This document shows positions 24,201 through 32,419 of a stretch of DNA of 64,000 nucleotides, piece after piece (within the stretch, counting starts at the first letter, position 1; each line of letters begins with the position of its first letter). The stretch comes from Candidatus Dechloromonas phosphorivorans. Lineage in GTDB: Bacteria; Pseudomonadota; Gammaproteobacteria; Burkholderiales; Rhodocyclaceae. A model generated the notes under the pieces. The model saw nothing but the letters and a program-made list of their open reading frames with translations. It was not told the origin of the DNA and made no database searches. Location: positions 496,001-560,000 of the forward strand of contig JADKBR010000001.1 of assembly GCA_016714975.1 (NCBI GenBank), read 5' to 3'. The position numbers were made by a program, and so were the translations under genes.

Positions 24201-26057
24201 ATGAGCGTCTCTACCTTGCTTGAAAAAATCAGGAGCCCGGTCGACCTGCGTCGCCTCGAGCACAAGCAACTCCCCCAACTGGCGACCGAACTGCGCGCCT
24301 TCCTGATTGACTCGGTATCACAGACCGGCGGCCACCTGTCATCGAATCTCGGCACGGTCGAGCTGACCATCGCTCTTCATGCCGTTTTCAATACGCCGGA
24401 AGACCGTCTGGTCTGGGATGTGGGTCACCAGTGCTATGCGCACAAGATTCTCACTGGGCGGCGTGCCGGAATGAGTCGACTGCGCATGCAAGGAGGCGTT
24501 TCCGGCTTTCCGAAACGCGGCGAGAGCCCGTATGACACTTTTGGGGTCGGTCACTCGTCAACCTCGATCTCCGCTGCGCTCGGCATGGCCCTGGCCGCCA
24601 AGCAAAAGGGCGAGGGGCGCAAGGTGGTCGCCATCATCGGCGATGGGGCCATGTCGGCCGGCATGGCCTTCGAAGCGCTGAACAACGCCGGCGTCGCCGA
24701 CGCCGACATGCTGGTTATCCTCAACGACAACGAAATGTCGATCTCGCCGCCGGTCGGGGCGCTGAACAACATCCTGACGCGCCTGATGTCGGGCCGGACC
24801 TTCAATGCGGCGCGCAACGGTGCCCGCCATATGCTCGAATTCGCGCCGCCGCTGCTCGAACTGGCGCGGCGCGCCGAAGAGCACGTCAAGGGAATGATCG
24901 CACCGGGCACGCTGTTCGAGGAATTCGGCTTCCAGTACTACGGCCCGATCGACGGTCACGATCTCGACGCACTGATCCCGACGCTGGAAAACCTCCGCAA
25001 GCTCAAGGGCCCCAAGTTCCTCCACGTGATTACCAAGAAAGGCCAAGGCTACAAGCTGGCCGAAGCCGACCCCATCCTGTACCACGGCGTCGCCAAATTC
25101 GCCCCGGGCGAAGGAATCAAGGCCAGCAAGGGTCCTGGCAAACTGACCTATACGCAGGTCTTCGGCGACTGGCTGTGCGACATGGCCGAGGCCGATTCGC
25201 GTCTGGTCGGCATCACCCCGGCGATGCGCGAAGGCTCGGGTTTGTTGCGCTTTTCCGCCAAATACCCGGACCGCTATTTCGATGTTGGCATCGCCGAGCA
25301 GCATGCGGTAACTTTCGCCGCTGGCCTCGCTTGCGAGGGACTGAAGCCGGTCGTCGCCATCTACTCGACCTTCCTGCAGCGCGCCTACGACCAACTGATC
25401 CACGACGTCGCGCTGCAGAATCTGCCAGTCGTCTTCGCCGTCGACCGCGGCGGCCTGGTCGGCGCCGATGGACCGACGCACCATGGCACTTTCGATCTTT
25501 CCTTCGTCACCTGTATCCCGAACATGGTGGTCATGACCCCGGCCGACGAGGCCGAGTGCCGCCGGATGCTGTCCACGGCCTACGCGCTGGACTGCCCGAG
25601 CATGGTCCGCTACCCTCGCGGCGGGGGCACCGGTACGGTCCCGGAAGCCAACTTCGCCACGGTTCCGCTCGGCAAAGGCGAGATCATCCGTCAGGGCAAG
25701 GACGTCGCCCTGCTCGCCTTCGGCAGTCTGGTGCCCGCCAGCCTTGGGGCCGGCGAGGAGCTCGATGCCACCGTCGTCAACATGCGCTTCGTCAAGCCGA
25801 TCGATACAGAAATGATTGTCGAACTGGCCGGGAACCATTCGCTACTGGTCAGCGTCGAAGAAAATGTCTTGATCGGTGGCGCAGGTTCGGAGGTCGCGCG
25901 GGTCCTGACGAAACACGGCTTGAATGTACCGCTGCTCAGCCTCGGGCTTCCCGACCGCTTCATCGACCACGGCGAGCAAGGACAACTTCTCGCCGACCTC
26001 GGCCTGGACAAGGATGGCATCGTACGTACGGTTCGGGCGCAGGCCAGAACACAGTAG
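24201..26057 (+). CDS. dxs: 1-deoxy-D-xylulose-5-phosphate synthase
   Basis: Thiamine-diphosphate enzyme that makes DXP from pyruvate and glyceraldehyde 3-phosphate, the entry step of the MEP isoprenoid pathway. The 618 residues show GHQCYAHKILTGRR, GVGHSSTSISAALGMA, the ThDP-binding GDGAMSAGMAFEALNNAG and the transketolase motif FDVGIAEQHAVTFAAGLA. Full length with the standard start. It is the last gene of xseB-ispA-dxs; folE2 starts 18 bp after its stop. Confidence 0.98.
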   Translation: MSVSTLLEKIRSPVDLRRLEHKQLPQLATELRAFLIDSVSQTGGHLSSNLGTVELTIALHAVFNTPEDRLVWDVGHQCYAHKILTGRRAGMSRLRMQGGVSGFPKRGESPYDTFGVGHSSTSISAALGMALAAKQKGEGRKVVAIIGDGAMSAGMAFEALNNAGVADADMLVILNDNEMSISPPVGALNNILTRLMSGRTFNAARNGARHMLEFAPPLLELARRAEEHVKGMIAPGTLFEEFGFQYYGPIDGHDLDALIPTLENLRKLKGPKFLHVITKKGQGYKLAEADPILYHGVAKFAPGEGIKASKGPGKLTYTQVFGDWLCDMAEADSRLVGITPAMREGSGLLRFSAKYPDRYFDVGIAEQHAVTFAAGLACEGLKPVVAIYSTFLQRAYDQLIHDVALQNLPVVFAVDRGGLVGADGPTHHGTFDLSFVTCIPNMVVMTPADEAECRRMLSTAYALDCPSMVRYPRGGGTGTVPEANFATVPLGKGEIIRQGKDVALLAFGSLVPASLGAGEELDATVVNMRFVKPIDTEMIVELAGNHSLLVSVEENVLIGGAGSEVARVLTKHGLNVPLLSLGLPDRFIDHGEQGQLLADLGLDKDGIVRTVRAQARTQ

Positions 26058-26075
26058 ATCAGAACAACACAGTTG

Positions 26076-26876
26076 ATGAACAGCCAAGACACCCCCATCG
26101 CCGACGTCCAGAGCTCGGCCGACACGCGCCAGATTGCGATCAACAAGGTCGGTATCAAGGCCATCCGCCACCCGGTCAGGGTGCAGGACAAGTCAGCCGG
26201 CAGTCAGCACACCATCGCTGTCTTCAACATGTATGTCGGGTTGCCACACAATTTCAAAGGCACCCACATGTCACGCTTCGTGGAGATACTGAACAGTCAC
26301 GAACGCGAGATTTCGGTCGAGAGCTTCCCGGCCATGCTCCGTGACATGGTCGCCAAGCTGGAAGCCGAAACTGGGCACATTGAAATGAATTTTCCCTATT
26401 TCATCAACAAGACCGCCCCGGTTTCGGGCGTGCAGAGCCTGATGGACTACGACGTTACCTTCATCGGCGACATCGTCAATAGCGAAATCGTGACCTCAAC
26501 CAAGGTCGTCGTGCCGGTGACCAGCCTCTGTCCGTGCTCCAAGAAGATCTCCGAGCGCGGCGCCCACAACCAGCGCTCGCACGTCACGGTCGCCGCCCGC
26601 ACCAACGGCTTCGTGTGGATCGAGGAAATCGTGCAGCTGGTCGAGGCCGAAGCCTCGTGCGAACTGTTCGGCCTACTCAAGCGCCCGGATGAGAAATTCG
26701 TCACCGAACGCGCCTATGACAACCCCAAATTTGTCGAGGACATGGTCCGCGATGTCGCCGCCCGACTCAACGGCGAAGGACGTATTGACGCCTACGTCGT
26801 CGAGTCGGAAAACTTCGAGTCCATCCACAACCATTCGGCGTATGCGTTGATCGAGAAGGACAAGACGTGCGGCTGA
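26076..26876 (+). CDS. folE2: GTP cyclohydrolase FolE2 (type IB)
   Basis: Metal-flexible enzyme converting GTP to 7,8-dihydroneopterin triphosphate for folate and queuosine synthesis. The 266 residues include FVEILNSHEREISVESFP, the zinc-binding cysteine region VTSLCPCSKKISERGAHNQR and ESENFESIHNHSAYALIE. FolE2 often substitutes for FolE1 under zinc limitation, but no Zur box was seen. The decamer CGCGGTCGAC lies 11 bp after the stop, followed by a bidirectional terminator. Confidence 0.94.
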   Translation: MNSQDTPIADVQSSADTRQIAINKVGIKAIRHPVRVQDKSAGSQHTIAVFNMYVGLPHNFKGTHMSRFVEILNSHEREISVESFPAMLRDMVAKLEAETGHIEMNFPYFINKTAPVSGVQSLMDYDVTFIGDIVNSEIVTSTKVVVPVTSLCPCSKKISERGAHNQRSHVTVAARTNGFVWIEEIVQLVEAEASCELFGLLKRPDEKFVTERAYDNPKFVEDMVRDVAARLNGEGRIDAYVVESENFESIHNHSAYALIEKDKTCG

Positions 26877-26926
26877 AACAAGCTGCCGCGGTCGACACCC
26901 GTTCTCGGGCAAAAACCGGGACAAGA

Positions 26927-26955
26927 AAAAGGGCGCCGTAGCGCCCCTTTTGCTT
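26927..26955. terminator. Bidirectional terminator between folE2 and rplS
   Basis: Stem GGGCGC/GCGCCC with a CGTA loop, flanked by an A-run on the left and CTTTTGCTTTTG on the right, so it can act on both converging transcripts. Confidence 0.85.
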
Positions 26956-26973
26956 TTGTCTGCGGAAATCCGC

Positions 26974-27351
26974 TCAAGCGGCCGGTTTGGGAGCCTTGCG
27001 GACGAGCTTTTCCTTGATCCGTGCCGATTTCCCGGAACGCTCGCGCAGGTAGTAGAGCTTGGCGCGACGAACGTCGCCACGGCGCTTTACTTCGATAGCG
27101 GCGACCAGTGGCGAATAAGTCTGGAAGGTGCGCTCGACGCCTTCTCCGGACGAAATCTTGCGCACGATGAAGGAAGAGTTCAGGCCCCGGTTGCGCTTGG
27201 CGATGACAACACCTTCGTAGGCCTGCAGACGCTCGCGGGTTCCTTCCTTGACCTTCACCTGAACGACGACAGTGTCGCCCGGTGCGAATTCGGGGAGGGT
27301 CTTGCCCAGGCGGGCAATTTCTTCTTGTTCCAACTGTTGAATCAGGTTCAT
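26974..27351 (-). CDS. rplS: 50S ribosomal protein L19
   Basis: A 125-residue ribosomal protein of the 30S-50S interface. It begins MNLIQQLEQEEIARLGKTLP and has the family segment GTRERLQAYEGVVIAKRNRG and the basic end RSGKSARIKEKLVRK. It is the last gene of rpsP-rimM-trmD-rplS, 25 bp after trmD. Confidence 0.99.
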   Translation of the reverse strand: MNLIQQLEQEEIARLGKTLPEFAPGDTVVVQVKVKEGTRERLQAYEGVVIAKRNRGLNSSFIVRKISSGEGVERTFQTYSPLVAAIEVKRRGDVRRAKLYYLRERSGKSARIKEKLVRKAPKPAA

Positions 27352-27376
27352 GTGAGATCCTTAAAATTATGAATAC

Positions 27377-28141
27377 CTACTCACCGCATTGCTCCTCTCC
27401 GACGATTTTCGTGAGGAGTTGCGCTTCTTCCGCGGTCCACCCGCGGTGCGCCAGCAAATCCGGCCGGCGCTTCCGGGTTCGCGCCAGCGACTGTTTCAGC
27501 CGCCAGCGTCGAATGCTTTTGTGGTCGCCGGACATCAGCACTTCCGGCACCGCCTCGCCCTCATAAACCTCCGGGCGGGTGTAGTGCGGACAATCCAGCA
27601 AACCACCGACAAACGAATCTTCTACCGCCGAAGCGGAATCTCCGAGCACTCCCGGCAACTGGCGGACAACGGCATCAATCAACACCATCGCCGGCAACTC
27701 GCCACCGGACAGCACAAAATCCCCGATCGAAATTTCCTCATCGACGCAGCGCTCGATCAAACGCTCGTCAATTCCTTCATAACGCCCGCAAAGAAGGATC
27801 AAGCCCTCATCGCCGGTCGCCAGCCGCATCGCCCGCTCATGGGTGAGCGGCGCCCCCTGCGGCGAAAGGTAGATGACCAAGCTTCTCGCCAGCCCCGCCT
27901 CGCGCTGCTGCAGCTTCGCAGCCACGATTGCCTTCTCCAGCGGCCCCGGTTGCATCACCATTCCCGGCCCACCACCGAAGGGGCGATCATCAACCCGGCC
28001 CGAGGAATTCTCGGCGAAATCCCTTGGATTCCAGACTTGCAACTCCCAGCGCCGCTCTTCCAGCGCCCGGCGGGTAATGCCGCTTTGCGTCACCGCAACG
28101 AACATCTGCGGGAAGATGGTAATGCAATCGAACCGGATCAC
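27377..28141 (-). CDS. trmD: tRNA (guanine-37-N1) methyltransferase
   Basis: SAM-dependent enzyme forming m1G37 to prevent +1 frameshifts. The 254 residues have the trefoil-knot motifs LSPQGAPLTHERAMRLA, LLCGRYEGIDERLIE and IGDFVLSGGELPAMVLIDAV. The start is GTG at 28139-28141, overlapping the rimM stop (GTGA) and giving MIRFDCITIFPQMF. The slightly longer frame to 28156 lies inside rimM. Confidence 0.98.
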   Translation of the reverse strand: MIRFDCITIFPQMFVAVTQSGITRRALEERRWELQVWNPRDFAENSSGRVDDRPFGGGPGMVMQPGPLEKAIVAAKLQQREAGLARSLVIYLSPQGAPLTHERAMRLATGDEGLILLCGRYEGIDERLIERCVDEEISIGDFVLSGGELPAMVLIDAVVRQLPGVLGDSASAVEDSFVGGLLDCPHYTRPEVYEGEAVPEVLMSGDHKSIRRWRLKQSLARTRKRRPDLLAHRGWTAEEAQLLTKIVGEEQCGE

Positions 28142-28650
28142 CAGTCGCTGCCCCACTCCACACAGATCACTCCCGCGTCCTGCTCTACCGCCAGCACCAC
28201 CGCCGATACGAATGGCAGCAGGCGTTCGGTGCCTTCATCACCAACCACGCGCAATACCGAGTTGGCCCCCGTTTCGATCAACCCGACCACCTTGCCCAGT
28301 CGCTCGCCAACGGTATTTATGACTTGCAGGCCGACAAGATCGGCCCAGTAAAACTCATCCTCTACGGTCTCCGGCAACGCCGCGCGCGGTGCCCCGACCA
28401 GAAACCCCTTCATTGCTTCGGCAGCAGTGCGATCCGCGACGCCATCCAGCATCACCACCAGACCTTCAGCATGTGCTTTCAGGCCCTTCAGCCCGCATGC
28501 ACGCCACGGCCCACCTTCCTTGCCAACCCACCAGGCCGGCATCTTGCCCCAGGCCAGTGGATCGTCACCAAAAGGGTACAACCTGAGCCAGCCCTGCATC
28601 CCGTAGGGGTCCGCGAGCCGCCCCAGTACGACGATGTCGTCGCCGGCCAA
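28138..28650 (-). CDS. rimM: Ribosome maturation factor RimM
   Basis: Binds S19 and helps assemble the 30S head. The 170 residues show VVLGRLADPYGMQGWLRLYP at the start and the PRC-barrel signature DEFYWADLVGLQVIN, ending ICVEWGSDW. The likely start is TTG at 28648-28650, 12 bp after the rpsP stop. It overlaps trmD by 4 bp. Confidence 0.97.
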   Translation of the reverse strand: MAGDDIVVLGRLADPYGMQGWLRLYPFGDDPLAWGKMPAWWVGKEGGPWRACGLKGLKAHAEGLVVMLDGVADRTAAEAMKGFLVGAPRAALPETVEDEFYWADLVGLQVINTVGERLGKVVGLIETGANSVLRVVGDEGTERLLPFVSAVVLAVEQDAGVICVEWGSDW

Positions 28651-28662
28651 AGTCCTGACTGC

Positions 28663-28917
28663 TTAAGCGGCCTGCTGGGCGGCGTGCTGCTTGACCAGAC
28701 GGGCAACCGTCGGCGACAGCTGGGCGCCATTCTTTTGCCAGTAGGCCAGACGATCGGTGGCGACCCGCAGACCCTCCGCATTGCCGGCGGCAACCGGATT
28801 GTAGAAACCGATGCGCTCGACAAAACGTCCATCGCGACGGTCGCGGGAATCTGCCACAACCATATTGTAGAAAGGACGATGCTTGGCGCCGCTACGGGCG
28901 AGGCGAATGACAACCAT
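28663..28917 (-). CDS. rpsP: 30S ribosomal protein S16
   Basis: An 84-residue ribosomal protein, MVVIRLARSGAKHRPFYNMV, with the family core RDGRFVERIGFYNPVA. The frame extends upstream to 29064, but MVVIRLARSG is the conserved start. It is the first gene of the operon; the promoter must lie in the 170-bp gap to the divergent PilZ-like gene. Confidence 0.98.
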   Translation of the reverse strand: MVVIRLARSGAKHRPFYNMVVADSRDRRDGRFVERIGFYNPVAAGNAEGLRVATDRLAYWQKNGAQLSPTVARLVKQHAAQQAA

Positions 28918-29087
28918 GGAATTCTTTCGTTGCTGGAAAAAAGACCGGAGATTATATCGCTTAATCAAGGAAATACAATATCCTTGACGGGAATACCAGC
29001 AACGCCTTACCAGACAGCGGGGCGTTCCCGCCATTGGTCGCTCGGACATGGCAAATGTCGCCACTATCGGCTATTCTGAAGCTGCAT

Positions 29088-30599
29088 ATGTTGCATGACG
29101 CCACGATTTCTTCTCAGGATTCCGCTGACGGTAAAGCCAAGTCCGTTGAGGAGTGGCTTGTCCATGCAAATGGCAGAACGCACCCAGATAATGCCGAGCA
29201 ATTGCTCAGGCAGGTGCTCCTGTTACGAGAAGCCTCCCCGACAGAACAGCGCATCCTGTTGCTCAACCAACTCTTCGAGCATGCCGAAAGGATGGTCACG
29301 GGAGAATTGCCGTTGCTGCAAGAGGTCACGCTCCCGGTTTCGCGAAGGATTCGGCGAAGCACCCGCCTCATTCAGGAACTTCTGGCAGCGCTGGTCCAAG
29401 AGTATTTCAACACACTCCCCGAATTCTTCGCCCCGCGCCCCAGCCCGCCCGAGCGCACCCCGCAGTACGTGCTACGGCGCATCATGAAGGGCATTGCCTG
29501 GCACCTTCGCATCAGCCACCACACTGCTTCTCCCAGCGGCCTCGGAGTCTGGCAGCAACTACATGCCGCGTACCGCACCTCCCGCCGGCTCGGCATCGCC
29601 GACAGACCGGGACCCGACAGCGAACCGTCAATCGAGCAGATCTATCTCCACACACTGCTGGCCGGGATTGCCCAGCCCGCATCATTCTGTTACAGCGAAC
29701 TTGAATTCGTCGCCGACTACATCGCGTCGTGCGTCAAGCCAGTCGACATCCTCGAGCGCCCGCCCCTTGACCACAGGGGAGTGTTCTGGGTGGCTCTGGA
29801 CAACGACTTTCCAGCCCAGGCCTTGGCGCGGCGGTCGCCGCCCAGCGACTTGTTGGTCCTCTATTTTGCGTGCGATCTCATCGCCAGGGATGCCCGGGAG
29901 CAACTCGCCGCGCTCACCAAGGGGACGCACGCTTCACGCCTCGGCATCCCGGATTTCGCGGATACACCCGCCGGGCGCGGCGTGTTGCGCCGTCTCAATC
30001 TGCTCTGGGGCCAGCCGGCAGCACGCAGGTTCCCGCGCCGCCGTCAGTCGTACCGGGTAAATCTGTGCGCCGGATTTGAGCAACTCTGGCAAATGATCAG
30101 GCATCCGGGCCAGGAAGGGCAGATCAGCGAGTGGATGGTGACCAACGAAAGCCCCGATGGCTACTCGTTGATGCACATTTCGGGCGAGGCAGCGAATCTC
30201 TTGATTGGTGATATTGTTGCCATTCAGCCGACGGGCGACCGCGGCGAACCCCTTCCGAACTGGAGCGTGGGCATCATCCGCTGGGCGCTTTCCGAGAATT
30301 CAGAGCACATCGAACTTGGCATGCAGCAACTCGCCGCGCAGGCCATTGCAGCGGAAATCGTTCGACCGGCAGAAATCGAAGCTGACAGGCTTTTGGCGTT
30401 GATCCTTCCGGAAACGCCACCGTTACGCATGCTGCCGGCCTTGGTGACCGCAGCCGGCAAGTTGAGTGGGAGCGAGCACAGGCTGATCGTGCTGGTCGCG
30501 GATAAGGATAGCGGGGTTCGCGGTGTCCGTCCCACTGCGCTGACCGAGCAGACGCCGCGGATCGAGGTCTTCAGCGTCGAGCCGGACGAGAAGTTGTAG
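29088..30599 (+). CDS. Large protein with C-terminal PilZ-like domain
   Basis: About 503 residues from MLHDATISSQDSADGKAKSV; an ATG 11 codons earlier (29055) is an alternative. The first 330 residues are helical and of unknown fold. The segment WMVTNESPDGYSLMHISGEA, then LLIGDIVAIQPTGD and WSVGIIRWALSENSEHIELG resembles a PilZ beta-barrel that could bind c-di-GMP. The canonical RxxxR upstream motif may be RFPRRRQSYR. A c-di-GMP role is inferred only. The 3' end overlaps the convergent YihY-type gene by 29 bp. Confidence 0.6.
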   Translation: MLHDATISSQDSADGKAKSVEEWLVHANGRTHPDNAEQLLRQVLLLREASPTEQRILLLNQLFEHAERMVTGELPLLQEVTLPVSRRIRRSTRLIQELLAALVQEYFNTLPEFFAPRPSPPERTPQYVLRRIMKGIAWHLRISHHTASPSGLGVWQQLHAAYRTSRRLGIADRPGPDSEPSIEQIYLHTLLAGIAQPASFCYSELEFVADYIASCVKPVDILERPPLDHRGVFWVALDNDFPAQALARRSPPSDLLVLYFACDLIARDAREQLAALTKGTHASRLGIPDFADTPAGRGVLRRLNLLWGQPAARRFPRRRQSYRVNLCAGFEQLWQMIRHPGQEGQISEWMVTNESPDGYSLMHISGEAANLLIGDIVAIQPTGDRGEPLPNWSVGIIRWALSENSEHIELGMQQLAAQAIAAEIVRPAEIEADRLLALILPETPPLRMLPALVTAAGKLSGSEHRLIVLVADKDSGVRGVRPTALTEQTPRIEVFSVEPDEKL

Positions 30600-31404
30600 C
30601 GGCAATCAGCCCCCCGAAGAGGACGACTGCCCAGCTCAGGTGCAGCCAGACCAGGAAAACCGGGAACGCGGCGAAGGCGCCATAAACACTCTTCAGAATT
30701 GCGGAACTCGCCAGGTACCATTCAAAAAGCTTCTGCATGATGGCGAAGGCCAGCGAGGCGAAAAGACCGCCGAGCAATGCGCCGCGCCACGACACCGGCG
30801 CATTCGGCACCGCGTGGTACAGGAACGAGAAGAACATGCCAAGGACGGTCACCGAAATCGCCTTGAGAGACGCACGGCGCACCCACTCCACCTCCTCGAT
30901 GAAGCCGAGCGACGTGGTGACGGCAAACGAGACGGCGGCAGCCACTGCGGCCAGGACGAATGGCCAGACCGCTATCGCGAACAAATAGAGCCTGAGACGG
31001 ATCAGGAAGGGCCGCGGCTTAACCTGCCAGACGTGATTGAAAGCGCGTTCGATCGTGTTCATGAGGATGAACGCGGTGATGCTCAAAAAGGCAATGCCGG
31101 CTACGGTCAACTGCTGCGCGCGGTGCGAAAACCGGGAAATGCTGCCGGAAATGGTGCCAGCCGCCCCGCTCGGCAGCAATGAACCCTGAATCAGCCCTTC
31201 GAGCCGGGTCAGCAGCGAATTCAGATAAGGAACGGTATCGGCGACCGACAATATGAGCGTCACCAGCGGCACCAGCGCCATCAGGGTCGTGAAGGCAAGC
31301 GCCGCACTGGTCTGCATCATGTGTTCGCTGCGGAAGCGGCGAAAGATCGTTCGTGGCACACCCGGCTTGGGGGCCGACCGGCGATATCGGGAGTGGGTCT
31401 GCAT
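30571..31404 (-). CDS. YihY/BrkB-family (UPF0761) membrane protein
   Basis: A 277-residue inner-membrane protein with about six helices, starting MQTHSRYRRSAPKPGVPRTI. The pattern SAALAFTTLMALVPLVTLIL, then ILMNTIERAFNHVW, then YHAVPNAPVSWRGALLGGLF is typical of the YihY family once misnamed RNase BN; its function is not established. The longer frame to 32109 is antisense to wrbA. It is divergent from wrbA with 21 bp between the starts. Confidence 0.88.
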   Translation of the reverse strand: MQTHSRYRRSAPKPGVPRTIFRRFRSEHMMQTSAALAFTTLMALVPLVTLILSVADTVPYLNSLLTRLEGLIQGSLLPSGAAGTISGSISRFSHRAQQLTVAGIAFLSITAFILMNTIERAFNHVWQVKPRPFLIRLRLYLFAIAVWPFVLAAVAAAVSFAVTTSLGFIEEVEWVRRASLKAISVTVLGMFFSFLYHAVPNAPVSWRGALLGGLFASLAFAIMQKLFEWYLASSAILKSVYGAFAAFPVFLVWLHLSWAVVLFGGLIAATTSRPARR

Positions 31405-31411
31405 GGGGTCG

Positions 31412-31417
31412 TATAAT
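31412..31417 (+). promoter_or_regulatory. -10 box immediately before wrbA
   Basis: A perfect TATAAT ends only 8 bp before the wrbA ATG, so transcription would begin at or very near the start codon, giving a leaderless or near-leaderless mRNA. Confidence 0.45.
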
Positions 31418-31425
31418 AGCCGACC

Positions 31426-32022
31426 ATGCATGACATTCTCGTTCTCTACTACAGCCACCGCGGCTCGGTGCGCGCCCTCGCCGAGCGGATCGCGCGCGGG
31501 GTCGAATCGGTTCCCGGCGTCCAGGCAAGGCTGCGCACCGTGCCCCGGGTGTCGACCGTCTGCGAAGTGGCAGAGGCTGCCATTCCTGACTCCGGCGCGC
31601 CTTACGTCGAGGCGGCGGACCTCGACGAATGCATTGGCCTGGCGCTTGGCAGCCCGGTCCGCTTCGGCAACATGGCGGCACCGATGAAGTTTTTCTGGGA
31701 CGGCACCATCGCCGCCTGGCAGAACGGCACACTGGTCGGCAAGCCGGCCTGCGTGTTCACGTCCAGTAGCAGCCAGCACGGCGGCAACGAAGCAACCCTG
31801 CTGTCGATGACCCTGCCGCTGATCCACCACGGGATGCTGGTCATGGGCCTGCCGTTCACCGAGCCGGACGTCAGCCATACCCAGCAGGGCGGGACACCCT
31901 ATGGTGCCAGTCATGTTGCCGGCGCTGGCGGCAACCCGTTGCTGTCCGACGCCGAAAGCCGGCTCGCCTTCGCCCAAGGCAGGCGGCTGGCAAATATCGC
32001 CCTGAAACTGGGTCGACCGTGA
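31426..32022 (+). CDS. wrbA: WrbA-type NAD(P)H:quinone oxidoreductase
   Basis: A 198-residue flavodoxin-fold enzyme that reduces quinones with two electrons. The FMN-binding start is ILVLYYSHRGSVRALAERIA. GLALGSPVRFGNMAAPMKFF and VFTSSSSQHGGNEATLLSM follow, as does HGMLVMGLPFTEP. Full length. A GTGA overlap links it to the DUF2069 gene. No ribosome site is seen in the 8 bp between the -10 and the ATG. Confidence 0.93.
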   Translation: MHDILVLYYSHRGSVRALAERIARGVESVPGVQARLRTVPRVSTVCEVAEAAIPDSGAPYVEAADLDECIGLALGSPVRFGNMAAPMKFFWDGTIAAWQNGTLVGKPACVFTSSSSQHGGNEATLLSMTLPLIHHGMLVMGLPFTEPDVSHTQQGGTPYGASHVAGAGGNPLLSDAESRLAFAQGRRLANIALKLGRP

Positions 32023-32387
32023 CAGCCGGACGTTATCAGTTCGTTGCCAGCGCCAGCCTGATCGCCCTAATTTTCCTTTGCCTTGGCTGGGAACTCTGGT
32101 GGGCGCCACTCAAGCCGGGCGGCTCGTGGTTGACCCTCAAGGCCGTGTTCCTGTTGGCGCCGCTGTTCGGCATCCTGCGTGGCAAGCGCTACACGTACAA
32201 ATGGATGTCGCTGTTCATCCAGTTCTACCTGCTCGAAGGATTGACTCGCGCCACCAGCGACAGCGGGATTTCACAAAAACTTGCCATCGCCGAAACCGCG
32301 TTGGCGGCAGTCGTCTTCGTCACGGCAATCCTCTACATCCGTGCAACGCGCCCAACCGCGGAAGACAAGGCAGTTCAGTCGACCTGA
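32019..32387 (+). CDS. DUF2069 membrane protein
   Basis: A 122-residue protein with about four helices: MTAGRYQFVASASLIALIFL, ELWWAPLKPGGSWLTLKAVF and GKRYTYKWMSLFIQFYLLEG. The DUF2069 family is usually found beside wrbA in beta- and gammaproteobacteria; its role is unknown. The GTG start overlaps the wrbA stop by 4 bp. It converges on leuA, 32 bp away. Confidence 0.88.
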   Translation: MTAGRYQFVASASLIALIFLCLGWELWWAPLKPGGSWLTLKAVFLLAPLFGILRGKRYTYKWMSLFIQFYLLEGLTRATSDSGISQKLAIAETALAAVVFVTAILYIRATRPTAEDKAVQST

Positions 32388-32419
32388 AGCAGCCCATTCG
32401 AGAGTGGAGCCGGGACGGG

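Noticed and set aside
26881..26925. Zur-type operator or riboswitch around folE2
   Set aside because: No AT-rich palindrome or conserved riboswitch structure was seen upstream; only the 3' decamer and terminator are present.
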